Shown here: one piece after another, positions 43,824 through 53,334 of the stretch
Layout of the letters: every line of letters begins with the position of its first letter
How positions within the stretch are numbered: position 1 is the stretch's first letter
Assembly (NCBI GenBank): GCA_027066365.1
Contig: JAMONV010000054.1
Span: 1 to 64,000 of the forward strand
Reading direction: 5' to 3'
From: Flavobacteriales bacterium
GTDB lineage: Bacteria > Bacteroidota > Bacteroidia > Flavobacteriales > Flavobacteriaceae
DNA length: 64,000 bases
Notes under the pieces: generated by a model
Databases searched by the model: none
What the model saw: only the letters and a program-made list of their open reading frames with translations
What the model was told of the DNA's origin: nothing
Made by a program: the position numbers and the translations under genes

Positions 43824-44483
43824 TCAACTTCCCAATCGCGTTATCTTCCATGTATAATCCGGTTGCAATTCATATAAAAAACGATCGTGCAAGCGATTAG
43901 GTTGACCTTGCCAAAATTCGATTTTCTCCGGTTTGACTAAAAAACCGCCCCAATAAGACGGTCTCGGTATCTCTTTTCCCTCGAATTGCTCCTCAAACTC
44001 CCGAACCTTGTCTTGCAACCACCGTTTCGACGGAACCGGACGACTTTGCGGCGAAGCCCATGCCGCCAATTGACTGCCGCGCGGCCGCATGGAAAAATAG
44101 CCGTCCGACAAATTCGGCGCTAATTTTTCCGCTTTGCCCTTTATGATTATCTGCCTCTCCAACTGAGGCCAATGAAAATGTAAACTTACCGACTTATTCT
44201 TTTCAATATCTTGCGCCTTGTCGCTTTCGTAATTGGTATAAAAAACAAATCCGTCCCACCGCAAACGCTTCAATAATACGGTTCTAATTCCTGGAAATCC
44301 GTCACGACCGAATGTAGCCAACTGCATGGCATTCACTTCAACACAAGCCTCCTCCCGCTCCGCTTCGGCAAACCAATCGCGAAACAATTCCATGGGATTT
44401 TCCGGCAATTGTGATTCATCCAATTGAAATTTTCCGTATTGCCGGCGATATGTGCTTAAATCCTTTTCGGGTCTATCAGACAT
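43824..44483 (-). CDS. pdxH: Pyridoxamine 5'-phosphate oxidase
   Basis: Converts pyridoxine or pyridoxamine phosphate to pyridoxal 5'-phosphate with FMN. The 219-residue form (from ATG 44483) matches family length, and the frame upstream is excluded because the promoter lies inside it. Motifs: ELFRDWFAEAEREE, MQLATFGRDGFPGIRTVLLK, the FMN-binding FYTNYESDKAQDI with HWPQLERQIIIKG, the substrate site SQLAAWASPQS, and the closing LVKPEKIEFWQGQPNRLHDRFLY, the signature of the enzyme. It is monocistronic, with a two-box promoter. Confidence 0.96.
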   Translation of the reverse strand: MSDRPEKDLSTYRRQYGKFQLDESQLPENPMELFRDWFAEAEREEACVEVNAMQLATFGRDGFPGIRTVLLKRLRWDGFVFYTNYESDKAQDIEKNKSVSLHFHWPQLERQIIIKGKAEKLAPNLSDGYFSMRPRGSQLAAWASPQSRPVPSKRWLQDKVREFEEQFEGKEIPRPSYWGGFLVKPEKIEFWQGQPNRLHDRFLYELQPDYTWKITRLGS

Positions 44484-44499
44484 AGTAATTTTTATATCA

Positions 44500-44531
44500 C
44501 AAAAATACGGAAATTCATTTCCCGGAACAAA
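44500..44531 (-). promoter_or_regulatory. pdxH promoter
   Basis: On the minus strand, TTTG (44531-44528), a 20-base spacer and TATTTTTG (44507-44500) match the -33 and -7 boxes. The leader to ATG 44483 is about 12 bases, which decides the start codon. Confidence 0.65.
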
Positions 44532-44679
44532 ACATGAATTCAAGCCTCTATAATTCTTTAGCTCGATGCTATAAAGCCGGTTATTAATTTTTTTTATTCC
44601 TTATATCAAAAAGTTTTATAACAAAAGTTACTTAATCTATCGTTTTACCAATACTTTTGAAGTATTCAAAATAACAACA

Positions 44680-45180
44680 ATGACCAAAGTAAATTTCAAA
44701 TCACCACCCGTGTCATTAAAGGGCGATTTACCGTCAACAGGAAGCATCGCCCCCGATTTTGAATTGATTGCTAAGGATTTAAACGGCAAAACACTAATGG
44801 GTTTCAAAGGTAATACTTTGATACTCAATATATTTCTAAATCTTAACACACCCGTTTGTGCGGCTTCGGTTAAAAAATTCAACGAATTGGCTACGAAATT
44901 GGAAGGCGTTAAAATTTTAGCAATTTCTAAAGATTTACTTTTTGCCCACCACAGATTTTGCTCCGGCGAAGGCATTGAAAACGATATCAATTTATCCGGT
45001 TTTAAATGCGATTCCGGCTTTGGCGACAATTACGGAGTGGAAATGATTGACGGCCCCTTGGAAGGATTATTTGCACGCGCCGTCATAATCATTGACAATG
45101 AAGAAAGAATCAAATATACCCAATTGGTTCCGGAAATAACTGAAGAACCCGATTATGACGATGTTTTAAAAGCGATATAA
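44680..45180 (+). CDS. tpx: Thiol peroxidase (Tpx)
   Basis: A soluble atypical 2-Cys peroxiredoxin of 166 residues that reduces hydroperoxides with thioredoxin. The peroxidatic site is TPVCAASVKKF, with Cys60 and the catalytic Thr57; the resolving cysteine is Cys94 in RFCSGEGI. In the usual PS(V/L)DTPVC the Ser-Asp part is replaced by NLN, a mild departure. The end of the protein, FARAVIIIDNEERIKYTQLVPEITEEPDYD, is typical of Tpx. It has a long 5' gap (196 bases to pdxH) without a full -7 match, and a strong terminator. Confidence 0.94.
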   Translation: MTKVNFKSPPVSLKGDLPSTGSIAPDFELIAKDLNGKTLMGFKGNTLILNIFLNLNTPVCAASVKKFNELATKLEGVKILAISKDLLFAHHRFCSGEGIENDINLSGFKCDSGFGDNYGVEMIDGPLEGLFARAVIIIDNEERIKYTQLVPEITEEPDYDDVLKAI

Positions 45181-45210
45181 ACCGAAAGCTAAGCGTTTCA
45201 AGTGTTTAAA

Positions 45211-45248
45211 AAAAGACCGCCTGCTATGATTTAGAGGCGGTTTTTTTT
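45211..45248. terminator. Bidirectional terminator between tpx and the PAP2-like gene
   Basis: ACCGCCT (45216-45222) pairs with AGGCGGT (45235-45241), a run of A on the left and T on the right. It serves tpx on the plus strand and the convergent minus-strand gene, whose stop lies inside the T-run. Confidence 0.85.
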
Positions 45249-45870
45249 ATAGAAACCGGAAAATAATAAACATGGAAATCATACCCGAAAACAAGCCAGC
45301 GACGATTTCCAATACACTGTGAGCTTTCAAATATAATCTTGAAGCCAATGTTAACCCTGCAATTATCACAATTAAAGCAAGTAGATCCAAAATATTTTGA
45401 TGATGACGATAGCTCCATATCAAAAAGAAAACGAATACGCCGCCAAAAGCCAGTGCATGCAGTGAAATTTTAATACGAAAAATATTGAAAATCACCGCCA
45501 TTCCCAATGCCAAAGCAATGGCGCAAAAAAATAAACTCAATTCATGCAAAACAGCAATAGGAAAAAGAAACTTACATAAAAACAAATATATGAAAGCGAC
45601 AAAAGCGGAAAAATATTTACGCGCACCGGGATTTTCCAAAAAAAAAGAACGTAAAATTTTGAGCCGCCATAACAGGTATTGCAAAACGAGCGGAATTAAT
45701 ACGGTGGGAATGAAAATCAATCGAAGTAATTTATATAAATCATAGTAATAATAATCACTCACGAAAAAATATCCGATAACGGCATAAAAGGGCAAAAAAA
45801 CCGGGTGAAACAAAATGGATAATAACCAAGCGAAAATATCGAGTAAGGTTAAAGAATCTTGAGTTCGCAT
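45247..45870 (-). CDS. PAP2-like membrane protein with degraded phosphatase motifs
   Basis: A 207-residue membrane protein with about five to six hydrophobic segments. The layout resembles PAP2 phosphatases: SLHALAFGG matches the PSGH motif only in the SxH part, and SRLYLKAHSVLEIVAG matches SRxxxxxHxxxD except that Glu replaces the last Asp. The first motif, KxxxxxxRP, is not seen (NPGARKYF occupies its place). Activity is therefore doubtful. The start codon overlaps the rpoN stop by 1 base (TAATG), so it is translationally coupled to sigma-54. Confidence 0.6.
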   Translation of the reverse strand: MRTQDSLTLLDIFAWLLSILFHPVFLPFYAVIGYFFVSDYYYYDLYKLLRLIFIPTVLIPLVLQYLLWRLKILRSFFLENPGARKYFSAFVAFIYLFLCKFLFPIAVLHELSLFFCAIALALGMAVIFNIFRIKISLHALAFGGVFVFFLIWSYRHHQNILDLLALIVIIAGLTLASRLYLKAHSVLEIVAGLFSGMISMFIIFRFL

Positions 45871-47363
45871 TAGAGTTCTTTTCGAAGGCGTGCAGGCGGA
45901 ATGCCCATTTGCTCACGATATTTGGCCACCGTTCTGCGTGCCACATTATAACCTTTTTCTTTGAGCACTTTTGAAAGCGCTTCGTCGGTCAGCGGCTTTC
46001 GCTTGTTTTCTTTCTCGATAACTTCCTTGAGGATTTCTTTTACTTCTATGGTGGAAACTTCTTCGCCGCCGGTGGTTGTCAAACTTTCGGAAAAGAATTC
46101 TTTCAATAATTTGGTGCCGTAAGGGGTGTCTACATATTTACTGTTTGCCACACGCGAAACCGTGGAAATATCCATTCCAATTTTGTTGGCAATATCTTTT
46201 AGAATCATGGGTTTCATTTTACGTTCATCACCGGTCAAGAAATATTCTTTTTGATATTCCACAATGGCGCGCATGGTTTTTTCCAGCGTGTTATAACGTT
46301 GCCTCACTGCATCAATAAACCAATTGGCCGAATCCAGTTTTTGCTTGATAAACGTTACGGCTTCCTTTTGCTGACGGGTTTTGTTTTTTTCCAATCTATA
46401 GCCTTCCAACATTTCCTTATAGTGACGCGAAACGCGTAATTCGGGTAAATTTCTTCCGTTCACTTCCACCACGGGAATTTTGGTTCCGTCGGGTTGCTCT
46501 TCGATTCGCACCTTAAAATCCGGAATAATATGCGTGGTGATTCGTGATCCGCTCAATGAACCTCCGGGCTTTGGGTTAAGTTTTCTGATTTCCTCCAAAG
46601 CATCCTTCAATTCCGCTTCATTCAGCTTAAAACGTTCCAAAAGTTTCTTGTAATGCTTATGGGTTAATTCCCGAAAGCCACGCTCCAAAATCTTCAAGGC
46701 ATGCTCGCGTGCTTTATTTGAGGATTTCCTTTTTATTTGAATGATTAAACTCTCTTGCAAATTGCGTGCTCCCACCCCCGGCGGATCCAATAACCATATA
46801 ACCCGTTTCAAAATGTCTGCAATCTCTTCTTCATCCGCCATTAAACCTTCGTTAAAGGCCAAATCATCGGAAATATCCGCCAATTCTCGACGCAAATAAC
46901 CGGCATCGTCCAATGAACCGATCAAATATTCGGCAATTCGTTGTTGTTTTTCGTCCAATTGAAATGCTGCCAATTGCGACATTAAATATTCCCTGAAACT
47001 TTGCCCGCCCGATATATTAAAACGCAAGTCCTCCTCCTCATCCTGACCGTAATTCCTCGCATACAATCGATAATCAGGCGTGTCATCACGATTCAAATAA
47101 CGTGAAACATCAATATCTTCATATTTGTTTTCTTCACTTTCCGCTTCTGCGCCCGAGTCAGTGCCTTCGCCGGGAAAAGTCCCGTTATTTTCAACCACAA
47201 TTTGATCTTCTTCAATTCCTTCGGTCAATGCCGGATTTTCTTCCAATTCACGCTTCACCCGCTGTTCAAATGCCACCGTAGGCAATTGAATCAACTTCAT
47301 CAACTGAATTTGTTGCGGCGTTAGTTTTTGCTGTAATTTTTGCTGTAAAGATTGCTTGAGCAT
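45870..47363 (-). CDS. rpoN: RNA polymerase sigma-54 factor
   Basis: The 497-residue sigma factor that needs AAA+ activators to start transcription. Region I (1-50) is glutamine- and leucine-rich, as expected (LKQSLQQKLQQKLTPQQIQLMK), the acidic region II (about 60-110) follows, and the core-binding domain has LLDPPGVGARNLQESL and LNPKPGG. The RpoN box ARRTVAKYRE is intact near residue 478. An activator with the matching AAA+ domain is encoded at 52156-53316. The gene has its own promoter and is coupled to the PAP2-like gene. Confidence 0.97.
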   Translation of the reverse strand: MLKQSLQQKLQQKLTPQQIQLMKLIQLPTVAFEQRVKRELEENPALTEGIEEDQIVVENNGTFPGEGTDSGAEAESEENKYEDIDVSRYLNRDDTPDYRLYARNYGQDEEEDLRFNISGGQSFREYLMSQLAAFQLDEKQQRIAEYLIGSLDDAGYLRRELADISDDLAFNEGLMADEEEIADILKRVIWLLDPPGVGARNLQESLIIQIKRKSSNKAREHALKILERGFRELTHKHYKKLLERFKLNEAELKDALEEIRKLNPKPGGSLSGSRITTHIIPDFKVRIEEQPDGTKIPVVEVNGRNLPELRVSRHYKEMLEGYRLEKNKTRQQKEAVTFIKQKLDSANWFIDAVRQRYNTLEKTMRAIVEYQKEYFLTGDERKMKPMILKDIANKIGMDISTVSRVANSKYVDTPYGTKLLKEFFSESLTTTGGEEVSTIEVKEILKEVIEKENKRKPLTDEALSKVLKEKGYNVARRTVAKYREQMGIPPARLRKEL

Positions 47364-47389
47364 ACGCAGGATCTTGCCATTGTAATTTA

Positions 47390-47397
47390 CAAATATA
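47390..47397 (-). promoter_or_regulatory. -7 promoter element of rpoN
   Basis: The minus strand reads TATATTTG, matching TAnnTTTG, with a leader of about 20 bases to ATG 47363. Confidence 0.5.
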
Positions 47398-47440
47398 AGT
47401 ATTTATCCCTAATCTCCGGCTCGCTCACATGCCCGTCCGT

Positions 47441-48856
47441 TTAGTAACGGTAATAATCCGGCTTATACGGTCCTTCGGGAGATACACCGATATACTCCGC
47501 TTGTTCGGGCGTTAACCGGGTAAGTTTAACACCTAAAGCGTCCAAATGTAAACGCGCCACTTCCTCATCCAATTTTTTGGGCAAGCGATAGACTTGCGGA
47601 TCCAAATCTTTTTGCCATAATTCCAATTGCGCCAATACTTGATTGGTAAACGATGTGCTCATCACAAAAGAAGGATGTCCCGTTGCATTTCCCAAATTCA
47701 CCAAGCGTCCGTCCGATAATAATATGATCGCATGTCCGTCGGGAAAAATATATTGGTCCACTTGCGGTTTAATGCGGATATGTTTAATACCCGGATAATT
47801 TTTCAATTTATCCACTTGTATTTCATTATCAAAATGACCTATATTGGAAACGATTGCATTATTTTTCATCCGTTTCATATGTTCGATCGTGATAATATCT
47901 TTATTTCCGGTAGCCGTAACGAAAATATCCGCTTTTTCCACCACATCATCCAAAGTGAGCACATCATAACCTTCCATTGCCGCCTGCAAAGCACAAATCG
48001 GATCGATTTCGGTCACCACCACTTTGGCACCGGAATTTTTTAATGCTTGCGCCGAACCTTTGCCTACTTCTCCATAGCCGCACACCACGGCTGTTTTTCC
48101 GGCAATCATTATATCCGTTCCGCGCTTGATGCCGTCGATAAGCGATTCACGGCAACCGTACAAATTATCAAATTTCGATTTGGTCACCGAATCGTTTACG
48201 TTGATGGCGGGAAATAATAATTTTCCTTCTTTGGCCATTTGATACAAGCGATGAACTCCGGTGGTGGTTTCTTCCGACACACCACGTATTTTTTCAACAA
48301 AACGGTGCCACTTGCCCGAATCTTCCTTCAAAATAAGCTTCAAACGCTTCAACAATTCACGTTCATCTTCACTTCCGGGTTCTTTATCTAAAACCGAAGG
48401 ATCGTTTTCCGCTTCATAGCCCAAATGCACCATCAGTGTTGCATCGCCACCGTCGTCGATAATCAAATCGGGACCGGAACCGTCAGGCCATGTAAGGGCT
48501 TTTTCGGTAGCCCACCAATATTCTTCCAAAGTCTCACCCTTCCATGCAAAAACCGGAATCCCGGATGCCGCAATCGCCGCCGCCGCATGATCCTGCGTCG
48601 AATAAATATTACAACTGGCCCAACGAACTTCGGCGCCTAATTCCACCAAAGTCTCTATTAAAACGGCCGTCTGAACGGTCATATGTAGCGAACCCGTAAT
48701 TTTAGCGCCTTTCAGCGGTTTTTGCGCTCCGTATTTTTTTCGCAATGCCATTAAACCCGGCATTTCCTGTTCGGCCAAGCGGATTTCCTTACGCCCGAAA
48801 CCGGCTAACGAAAGATCTTTGACTTTGTAATCTTGGGTAGTGGCATCGATTTTCAT
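47441..48856 (-). CDS. ahcY: Adenosylhomocysteinase (S-adenosylhomocysteine hydrolase)
   Basis: Splits S-adenosylhomocysteine, the product of all methylations, into adenosine and homocysteine in the activated methyl cycle. The 471-residue protein has the N-terminal substrate domain ([31 protein letters not shown]), the insertion typical of long bacterial forms, the NAD-binding motif [14 protein letters not shown] near residue 262, and the C-terminal end [23 protein letters not shown], which is diagnostic. The minus strand has TATATTTA (48891-48884), one base off the -7 consensus, about 28 bases before the start. No SAH riboswitch-like structure is evident in the short leader. Confidence 0.97.
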   Translation of the reverse strand: MKIDATTQDYKVKDLSLAGFGRKEIRLAEQEMPGLMALRKKYGAQKPLKGAKITGSLHMTVQTAVLIETLVELGAEVRWASCNIYSTQDHAAAAIAASGIPVFAWKGETLEEYWWATEKALTWPDGSGPDLIIDDGGDATLMVHLGYEAENDPSVLDKEPGSEDERELLKRLKLILKEDSGKWHRFVEKIRGVSEETTTGVHRLYQMAKEGKLLFPAINVNDSVTKSKFDNLYGCRESLIDGIKRGTDIMIAGKTAVVCGYGEVGKGSAQALKNSGAKVVVTEIDPICALQAAMEGYDVLTLDDVVEKADIFVTATGNKDIITIEHMKRMKNNAIVSNIGHFDNEIQVDKLKNYPGIKHIRIKPQVDQYIFPDGHAIILLSDGRLVNLGNATGHPSFVMSTSFTNQVLAQLELWQKDLDPQVYRLPKKLDEEVARLHLDALGVKLTRLTPEQAEYIGVSPEGPYKPDYYRY

Positions 48857-48932
48857 TGTTTCGATTTTGATAAAGTTTTGGAGTAAATATATAAATTTTC
48901 CCGGTAACCGTGCTTTCGCCGGAAATTTTTCG

Positions 48933-49643
48933 TTAATCTAATTCCACCGGCAAATATCCCGCCCAGTAAACTCCCGATTCATCAAGGCCGGCCCGAACGG
49001 CATACACTTCGATTCCTTCCGAAACCACTCGCTTAAGCATATCCGCATAAGCGTTGTGAATTTCCGGCGCAGGTCTGAAAATTCTCACGTCCAACCGCTG
49101 AACCACAAATATCATTGCGGCACGATAGCCTTCTTTCTTCGCTTGTAGCAATTCTTCCAAATGTTTTAAACCGCGCTTCGTAGGAGCATCGGGGAAAAGC
49201 GCATAATCTCCCTTTCGATAAGTTACGTTTTTAATTTCGATAAATAATTTTTCCCGCTTATTTTCCAAATATAAATCAAACCTGCTATTGCGAAATGTAA
49301 TTTCCTTGAAAACCTTATTAAAAGTTTCAAATCCGGCCAAACGGTTTCTTTTCAATGCACTGCAAATCAATACGTTAGGAATTTTCGTATTCACCCCGAT
49401 CCATGTTTCACCGTTATGTATGGCTTCCCATGTATAAGCTGTTTTCCGTTTGGAATTTTGCGAAGGCGTCATCAGAATTTCGGCCCCGGGGATCAAACAA
49501 CTTTTCAAACTTCCCGTATTGGTCGAATGTGCCGTTACAATACGTCCGTCCGGTAATTCCGCATCCACCAAAAAACGTTTGTAGCGTTTAATAAATCTCG
49601 CTTTCACCGGTTGCACCGGAAAACGATAAAGATAATCAGGCAT
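48933..49643 (-). CDS. sfsA: SfsA family DNA/RNA-binding nuclease
   Basis: A 236-residue protein of the SfsA family: an N-terminal OB-fold nucleic-acid-binding domain ([22 protein letters not shown], then [17 protein letters not shown]) and a C-terminal PD-(D/E)xK-like nuclease domain. The putative catalytic residues are in [24 protein letters not shown], with Asp and Glu-x-Lys, followed by [16 protein letters not shown]. SfsA of E. coli was named for its effect on sugar fermentation and later shown to have nuclease activity. It overlaps gldG by 8 bases and so is in the gldFG operon. Confidence 0.94.
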   Translation of the reverse strand: MPDYLYRFPVQPVKARFIKRYKRFLVDAELPDGRIVTAHSTNTGSLKSCLIPGAEILMTPSQNSKRKTAYTWEAIHNGETWIGVNTKIPNVLICSALKRNRLAGFETFNKVFKEITFRNSRFDLYLENKREKLFIEIKNVTYRKGDYALFPDAPTKRGLKHLEELLQAKKEGYRAAMIFVVQRLDVRIFRPAPEIHNAYADMLKRVVSEGIEVYAVRAGLDESGVYWAGYLPVELD

Positions 49644-51261
49644 AATGTTTTTTTCTCAAATATTGATACATTATAACGGGAAACGAAACCAAAAGCAAAG
49701 GCAATAAAAAGCCGAACCATTGCCAAAAACCACCTTCTGCCACCGCCCGGTTTTTATCAATTAATGCAGGTCGCACTTCCTTGGTCTTTAACAAAAACAA
49801 TCCCGATTTATCCGTGAGATAATGCACGGCATTCAACAAAAAACTCAGATTATCAAACGTCATCCGACTATACCGGTCATATCCCAAAGGTATTGGACCG
49901 TTTCGTCCTACATCGTTTTTGATAATATCTCCGTCGGCAATCAAAATCATCTTGGTTTTGGCGCTGTCTTTGGTGGAAATATCGAAAGGCTTAACCCGGC
50001 CTGCATAGGCCGATTTGAACTGTCCTTCCAGCAATATTCCGAAAATCTTTTCCCCCGCATTGAAGCGCGCCGGATCGGGTTTCCGTGCAATTTCCGAAAA
50101 ATTGATTTGAACCGGAACCCCGATAATTTCCGTATGTGGCGAACTCTTGAGCAATACGGTTTTAGGCGGTCCGCCCGGCAACGTATCGATAATACTAACA
50201 AAATCCAATTTGATCTTACCCGTATTTTTTCCGATGGGATTGTCTTGCTCGGGAATGACCAATGGCGAATAATACCATGGAAACGATTGCAGTTGAGGGT
50301 TTTTACCCACTTGACCCACTTTAAGTGTTACCGGTGCCGCTTGCCAATCTTTTACCAATACCGGTTCCAACCGCACCCCGTAGCCGAATAACCAATCCGT
50401 TAAATCCAATTCGGCGTTGAGCGCATAAGTCCTGTGCCGATACATCAAAGTATCCTTGTGTGCCTTCACCGGATCGATCAATAGAAGCAATTTGCCGCCA
50501 TTCATAAGGTATTGGTCCAGTGTAAATTTTTCTTCGGGCGAAAATTTTTCCGTAGGCTTTGCCACGATGACCAAATCGAATTGCTTTAATTGCTCCAATG
50601 TGCGCTGCGGATTAACCTTGATGCTGTCCAACGTAAACGGTGCCAAACGGTAAAAATCACGTAATGCAGTGAGAAACGAAGCTAGATAAACATCCGGCAA
50701 CTCACCGTTCCCTTTCAAGATTGCCACCGCCGGTTTCTCCTTCACCAATAGCTCGGAAAAACGGTATGCAAAAGCATATTCCAATTGCTCGATACTACGG
50801 TTGATTTGTTCTTCTACTCCTATCCCGGGAATATCCACCAATAAAGGAACTTGAACCGATTCATCCCCAATGAAAATCACCGCCCACGGAAATACCGTTA
50901 TGCCCGTAAGTTCGTTTCCTTTTCTGACGGTAATCTCGGCGGGAATCATTCCTTCCCGCTGTAATTTCCCGGAAAGATTACTCTTCAAAGGATCCGTAAA
51001 ATCAAAGGTTATCTTCGAATTGATATGGTGAAATTGCTGTAGCAACATCTGCGTTTCTTCGGATAATTTCCGGAAATACGACGGAAAAGAACCTTTCAAG
51101 TAAACCTCAATATGAACCGGCTCACGGACGGAATTCAACAATTTAATCGTTGCCGGCGCCAATGTATAACGCTTATCCGCAGTTAAATCGAAACGTTTGT
51201 GAGATAATAATGCCACTGCTAGCAATCCCATTAACAAAACTATGATATAAATCCTCCTCAT
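49636..51261 (-). CDS. gldG: Gliding motility ABC-transporter component GldG
   Basis: A membrane-anchored protein of about 541 residues with one transmembrane helix at each end and a large extracytoplasmic part. GldG belongs with GldA (ATPase) and GldF (permease) to an ABC system first linked to gliding in Flavobacterium johnsoniae. The N-terminus shows HKRFDLTADKRYTLAPATIKLL, the characteristic start of this family. Residues 250-280 contain LLIDPVKAHK of the GldG/intraflagellar-type domain. I chose ATG 51261 because it overlaps the gldF stop in the ATGA fashion of this genome; longer starts at 51285 and 51327 exist. No gldA gene is in the window. Confidence 0.9.
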   Translation of the reverse strand: MRRIYIIVLLMGLLAVALLSHKRFDLTADKRYTLAPATIKLLNSVREPVHIEVYLKGSFPSYFRKLSEETQMLLQQFHHINSKITFDFTDPLKSNLSGKLQREGMIPAEITVRKGNELTGITVFPWAVIFIGDESVQVPLLVDIPGIGVEEQINRSIEQLEYAFAYRFSELLVKEKPAVAILKGNGELPDVYLASFLTALRDFYRLAPFTLDSIKVNPQRTLEQLKQFDLVIVAKPTEKFSPEEKFTLDQYLMNGGKLLLLIDPVKAHKDTLMYRHRTYALNAELDLTDWLFGYGVRLEPVLVKDWQAAPVTLKVGQVGKNPQLQSFPWYYSPLVIPEQDNPIGKNTGKIKLDFVSIIDTLPGGPPKTVLLKSSPHTEIIGVPVQINFSEIARKPDPARFNAGEKIFGILLEGQFKSAYAGRVKPFDISTKDSAKTKMILIADGDIIKNDVGRNGPIPLGYDRYSRMTFDNLSFLLNAVHYLTDKSGLFLLKTKEVRPALIDKNRAVAEGGFWQWFGFLLPLLLVSFPVIMYQYLRKKHYA

Positions 51262-51989
51262 CGACGGTGTTTTTTTACCTGCCATACGGCTAAAAGCAAA
51301 AAGATTATCGTCCAAAACAGCATCCATGCCACATCCCCCAGATATATTAATCCTTTACCGAAATGCTCGTATACATTCATCAACGAAGTGGAACGCAAAT
51401 AAAAATCGGCCGAACCGAACAAATTGAAATTGCCCAATCCGTGCAATCCGTAAAAAATCAAAAAATTCAGAAAAACACCGCCCAAATATGCAGCCATCTG
51501 TCCTTCCGTTGAAGCGGAAACATAAACGCTAACCGCCCCGAAAACAGCGGATAACAAAATCAATCCCATATAACCCGCTATGATAATCCCCGCATCGGGA
51601 CGATTACCCGGAAGCGCAAGTCTTTCAATCGTATATACATACACCAAGGTCGGCAATAAAACGAATAAAACAAAAATCCACACCGCCAACCACTTACCCG
51701 ATACCAATGAAAAAACCCGTAAAGGTTTGGTGAGTATAATTTCAATCGTCCCCGTTCGATATTCAGCCGATAAAGCACGCATCCCTATGGCGGGAATAAG
51801 AAACATTAATAACCATGGGGCCAAATCGAAAAATGGCGTCAATTCCGCATAAGCACTATAGAGAATATTGAAATTACCGTCCATCAACCACAAAAATAAT
51901 CCGCTAACCGCTAAAAAAACCACCGGAACAATCAATCCGGTCCACCCCGAAAAAAATCCCTTGAATTCCTTACTAAAAATATTCCACAT
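51258..51989 (-). CDS. gldF: Gliding motility ABC-2 permease GldF
   Basis: An inner-membrane permease of 243 residues with six hydrophobic segments, of the ABC-2 type. The N-terminal part FSKEFKGFFSGWTGLIVPVVFLAVSGLFLW and the following FDLAPWLLMFLIPAIGMRALSAEYRTGTIEIILTKP are characteristic of GldF and related ABC-2 permeases; the RTGTIEILLT motif is the coupling-helix region. It lies at the head of gldF-gldG-sfsA. No promoter with the -7 consensus is seen before it. Confidence 0.92.
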   Translation of the reverse strand: MWNIFSKEFKGFFSGWTGLIVPVVFLAVSGLFLWLMDGNFNILYSAYAELTPFFDLAPWLLMFLIPAIGMRALSAEYRTGTIEIILTKPLRVFSLVSGKWLAVWIFVLFVLLPTLVYVYTIERLALPGNRPDAGIIIAGYMGLILLSAVFGAVSVYVSASTEGQMAAYLGGVFLNFLIFYGLHGLGNFNLFGSADFYLRSTSLMNVYEHFGKGLIYLGDVAWMLFWTIIFLLLAVWQVKKHRR

Positions 51990-52155
51990 AATACCTCATG
52001 CCATTTGCATTGCGAAGTTAATAAAATGATTTATTATGCCTTCGCCTAAAAACCGTTTTTCAGAAGAAAACGAATATTTTAACGCTTTTATTCAGTTAAT
52101 ATTGTTCTATATTCGGACGGCAAAAAAAAATACGACTGAAAAACAAAAAAACCTT

Positions 52156-53316
52156 CTATTCTTTCCCGGAAAATTGAACCACATCGTCCTTGCTCACCGG
52201 ATTACCTCCTAAAATAATCAACCTTTCAACAATATTACGAAGTTCACGGACATTTCCCGACCATGTATATGATTGCAATCGTTTGATGGCACCATCGCTA
52301 AATTCCTTAGGTTTCATGTTTTGTTCTTCGGTGATTTGTTGGGCAAAATATTCCACCAATAACGGAATATCTTCCTTGCGTTCGTCCAAAGCGGGCACAT
52401 GAATTTCAATGACCGCCAAACGGTGATATAAATCTTCGCGAAACCTTCCGGCTTCTATTTCTTTTTTCAAATCTTTATTCGTGGCGGCAATCACGCGCAC
52501 ATCCACTTTAATATCCTTATCACTGCCCACACGCGATATTTTGTGTTCTTGCAATGCGCGCAACACTTTGGCTTGTGCCGATAAACTCATATCGCCCACT
52601 TCGTCCAAAAACAAAGTCCCACCGTTGGCCTGCTCGAATTTTCCTTTTTTATCTTTGTAGGCGCCCGTAAAAGACCCTTTCACATGCCCGAACAATTCGC
52701 TTTCGATTAATTCCGAAGGAATAGCCGCGCAATTCACTTCCACCATAGGCGCCTTGGCACGCTTGCTCTTTTGGTGTATCCAGTGCGCCACCAGTTCTTT
52801 TCCCGTTCCGTTGGGACCCGTAATCAAAACCCGTGCATCAGTCGGCGCCACTTTCTCGATCATTTCCTTAACCTTCTTCAGTGCTTCCGACTCGCCTATC
52901 ATGGTATATTTCTTGCTTACCTTACGCTTGAGCTTCACATTTTCCTTCACCAATTCTTTCATTGTGTGTGCATTACGCAAGGTAGTCAACAAACGGTTCA
53001 AATCCGGCGGTTTTGATATATAATCGTAAGCCCCCACACGCATGCATTCCACGGCCGTTTCCAAATCGCCATGACCCGAAATCATCACAAACGGCAAATC
53101 GGGCTTGATTTTTTTGCTTTGTTTCAAAACTTCCAATCCGTCTTTTTTCGGCATTTTTATATCACAAAGCACCACATCGTAATCATTGGATTTGATCTTA
53201 TCCAAACCTTCCACCCCGTCATAAGCTTCCTCCACTTCATAACCTTCTCTGGTCAATATTTTATTTAATACGCGTTGAATGCTTTGCTCGTCTTCAATCA
53301 CTAGGATTTTAGCCAT
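52156..53316 (-). CDS. Sigma-54-dependent response regulator lacking a DNA-binding domain
   Basis: A two-component response regulator of 386 residues. The receiver domain (1-120) has the phospho-acceptor Asp52 in LCDIKMPKKDG. The AAA+ domain (about 140-380) has Walker A GPNGTGKE at 167-174, the sigma-54-contact loop GSFTGA at 214-219 (Ser instead of the usual Ala), Walker B in GGTLFLDEVGD and the arginine-finger region of the enhancer-binding family. It ends about 25 residues after the R-finger helices, so the C-terminal helix-turn-helix is missing; activation would be from solution or through a partner. Its client is probably RpoN at 45870-47363. No histidine kinase is adjacent. Confidence 0.93.
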   Translation of the reverse strand: MAKILVIEDEQSIQRVLNKILTREGYEVEEAYDGVEGLDKIKSNDYDVVLCDIKMPKKDGLEVLKQSKKIKPDLPFVMISGHGDLETAVECMRVGAYDYISKPPDLNRLLTTLRNAHTMKELVKENVKLKRKVSKKYTMIGESEALKKVKEMIEKVAPTDARVLITGPNGTGKELVAHWIHQKSKRAKAPMVEVNCAAIPSELIESELFGHVKGSFTGAYKDKKGKFEQANGGTLFLDEVGDMSLSAQAKVLRALQEHKISRVGSDKDIKVDVRVIAATNKDLKKEIEAGRFREDLYHRLAVIEIHVPALDERKEDIPLLVEYFAQQITEEQNMKPKEFSDGAIKRLQSYTWSGNVRELRNIVERLIILGGNPVSKDDVVQFSGKE

Positions 53317-53334
53317 AATTAATAATTTTTAAAT

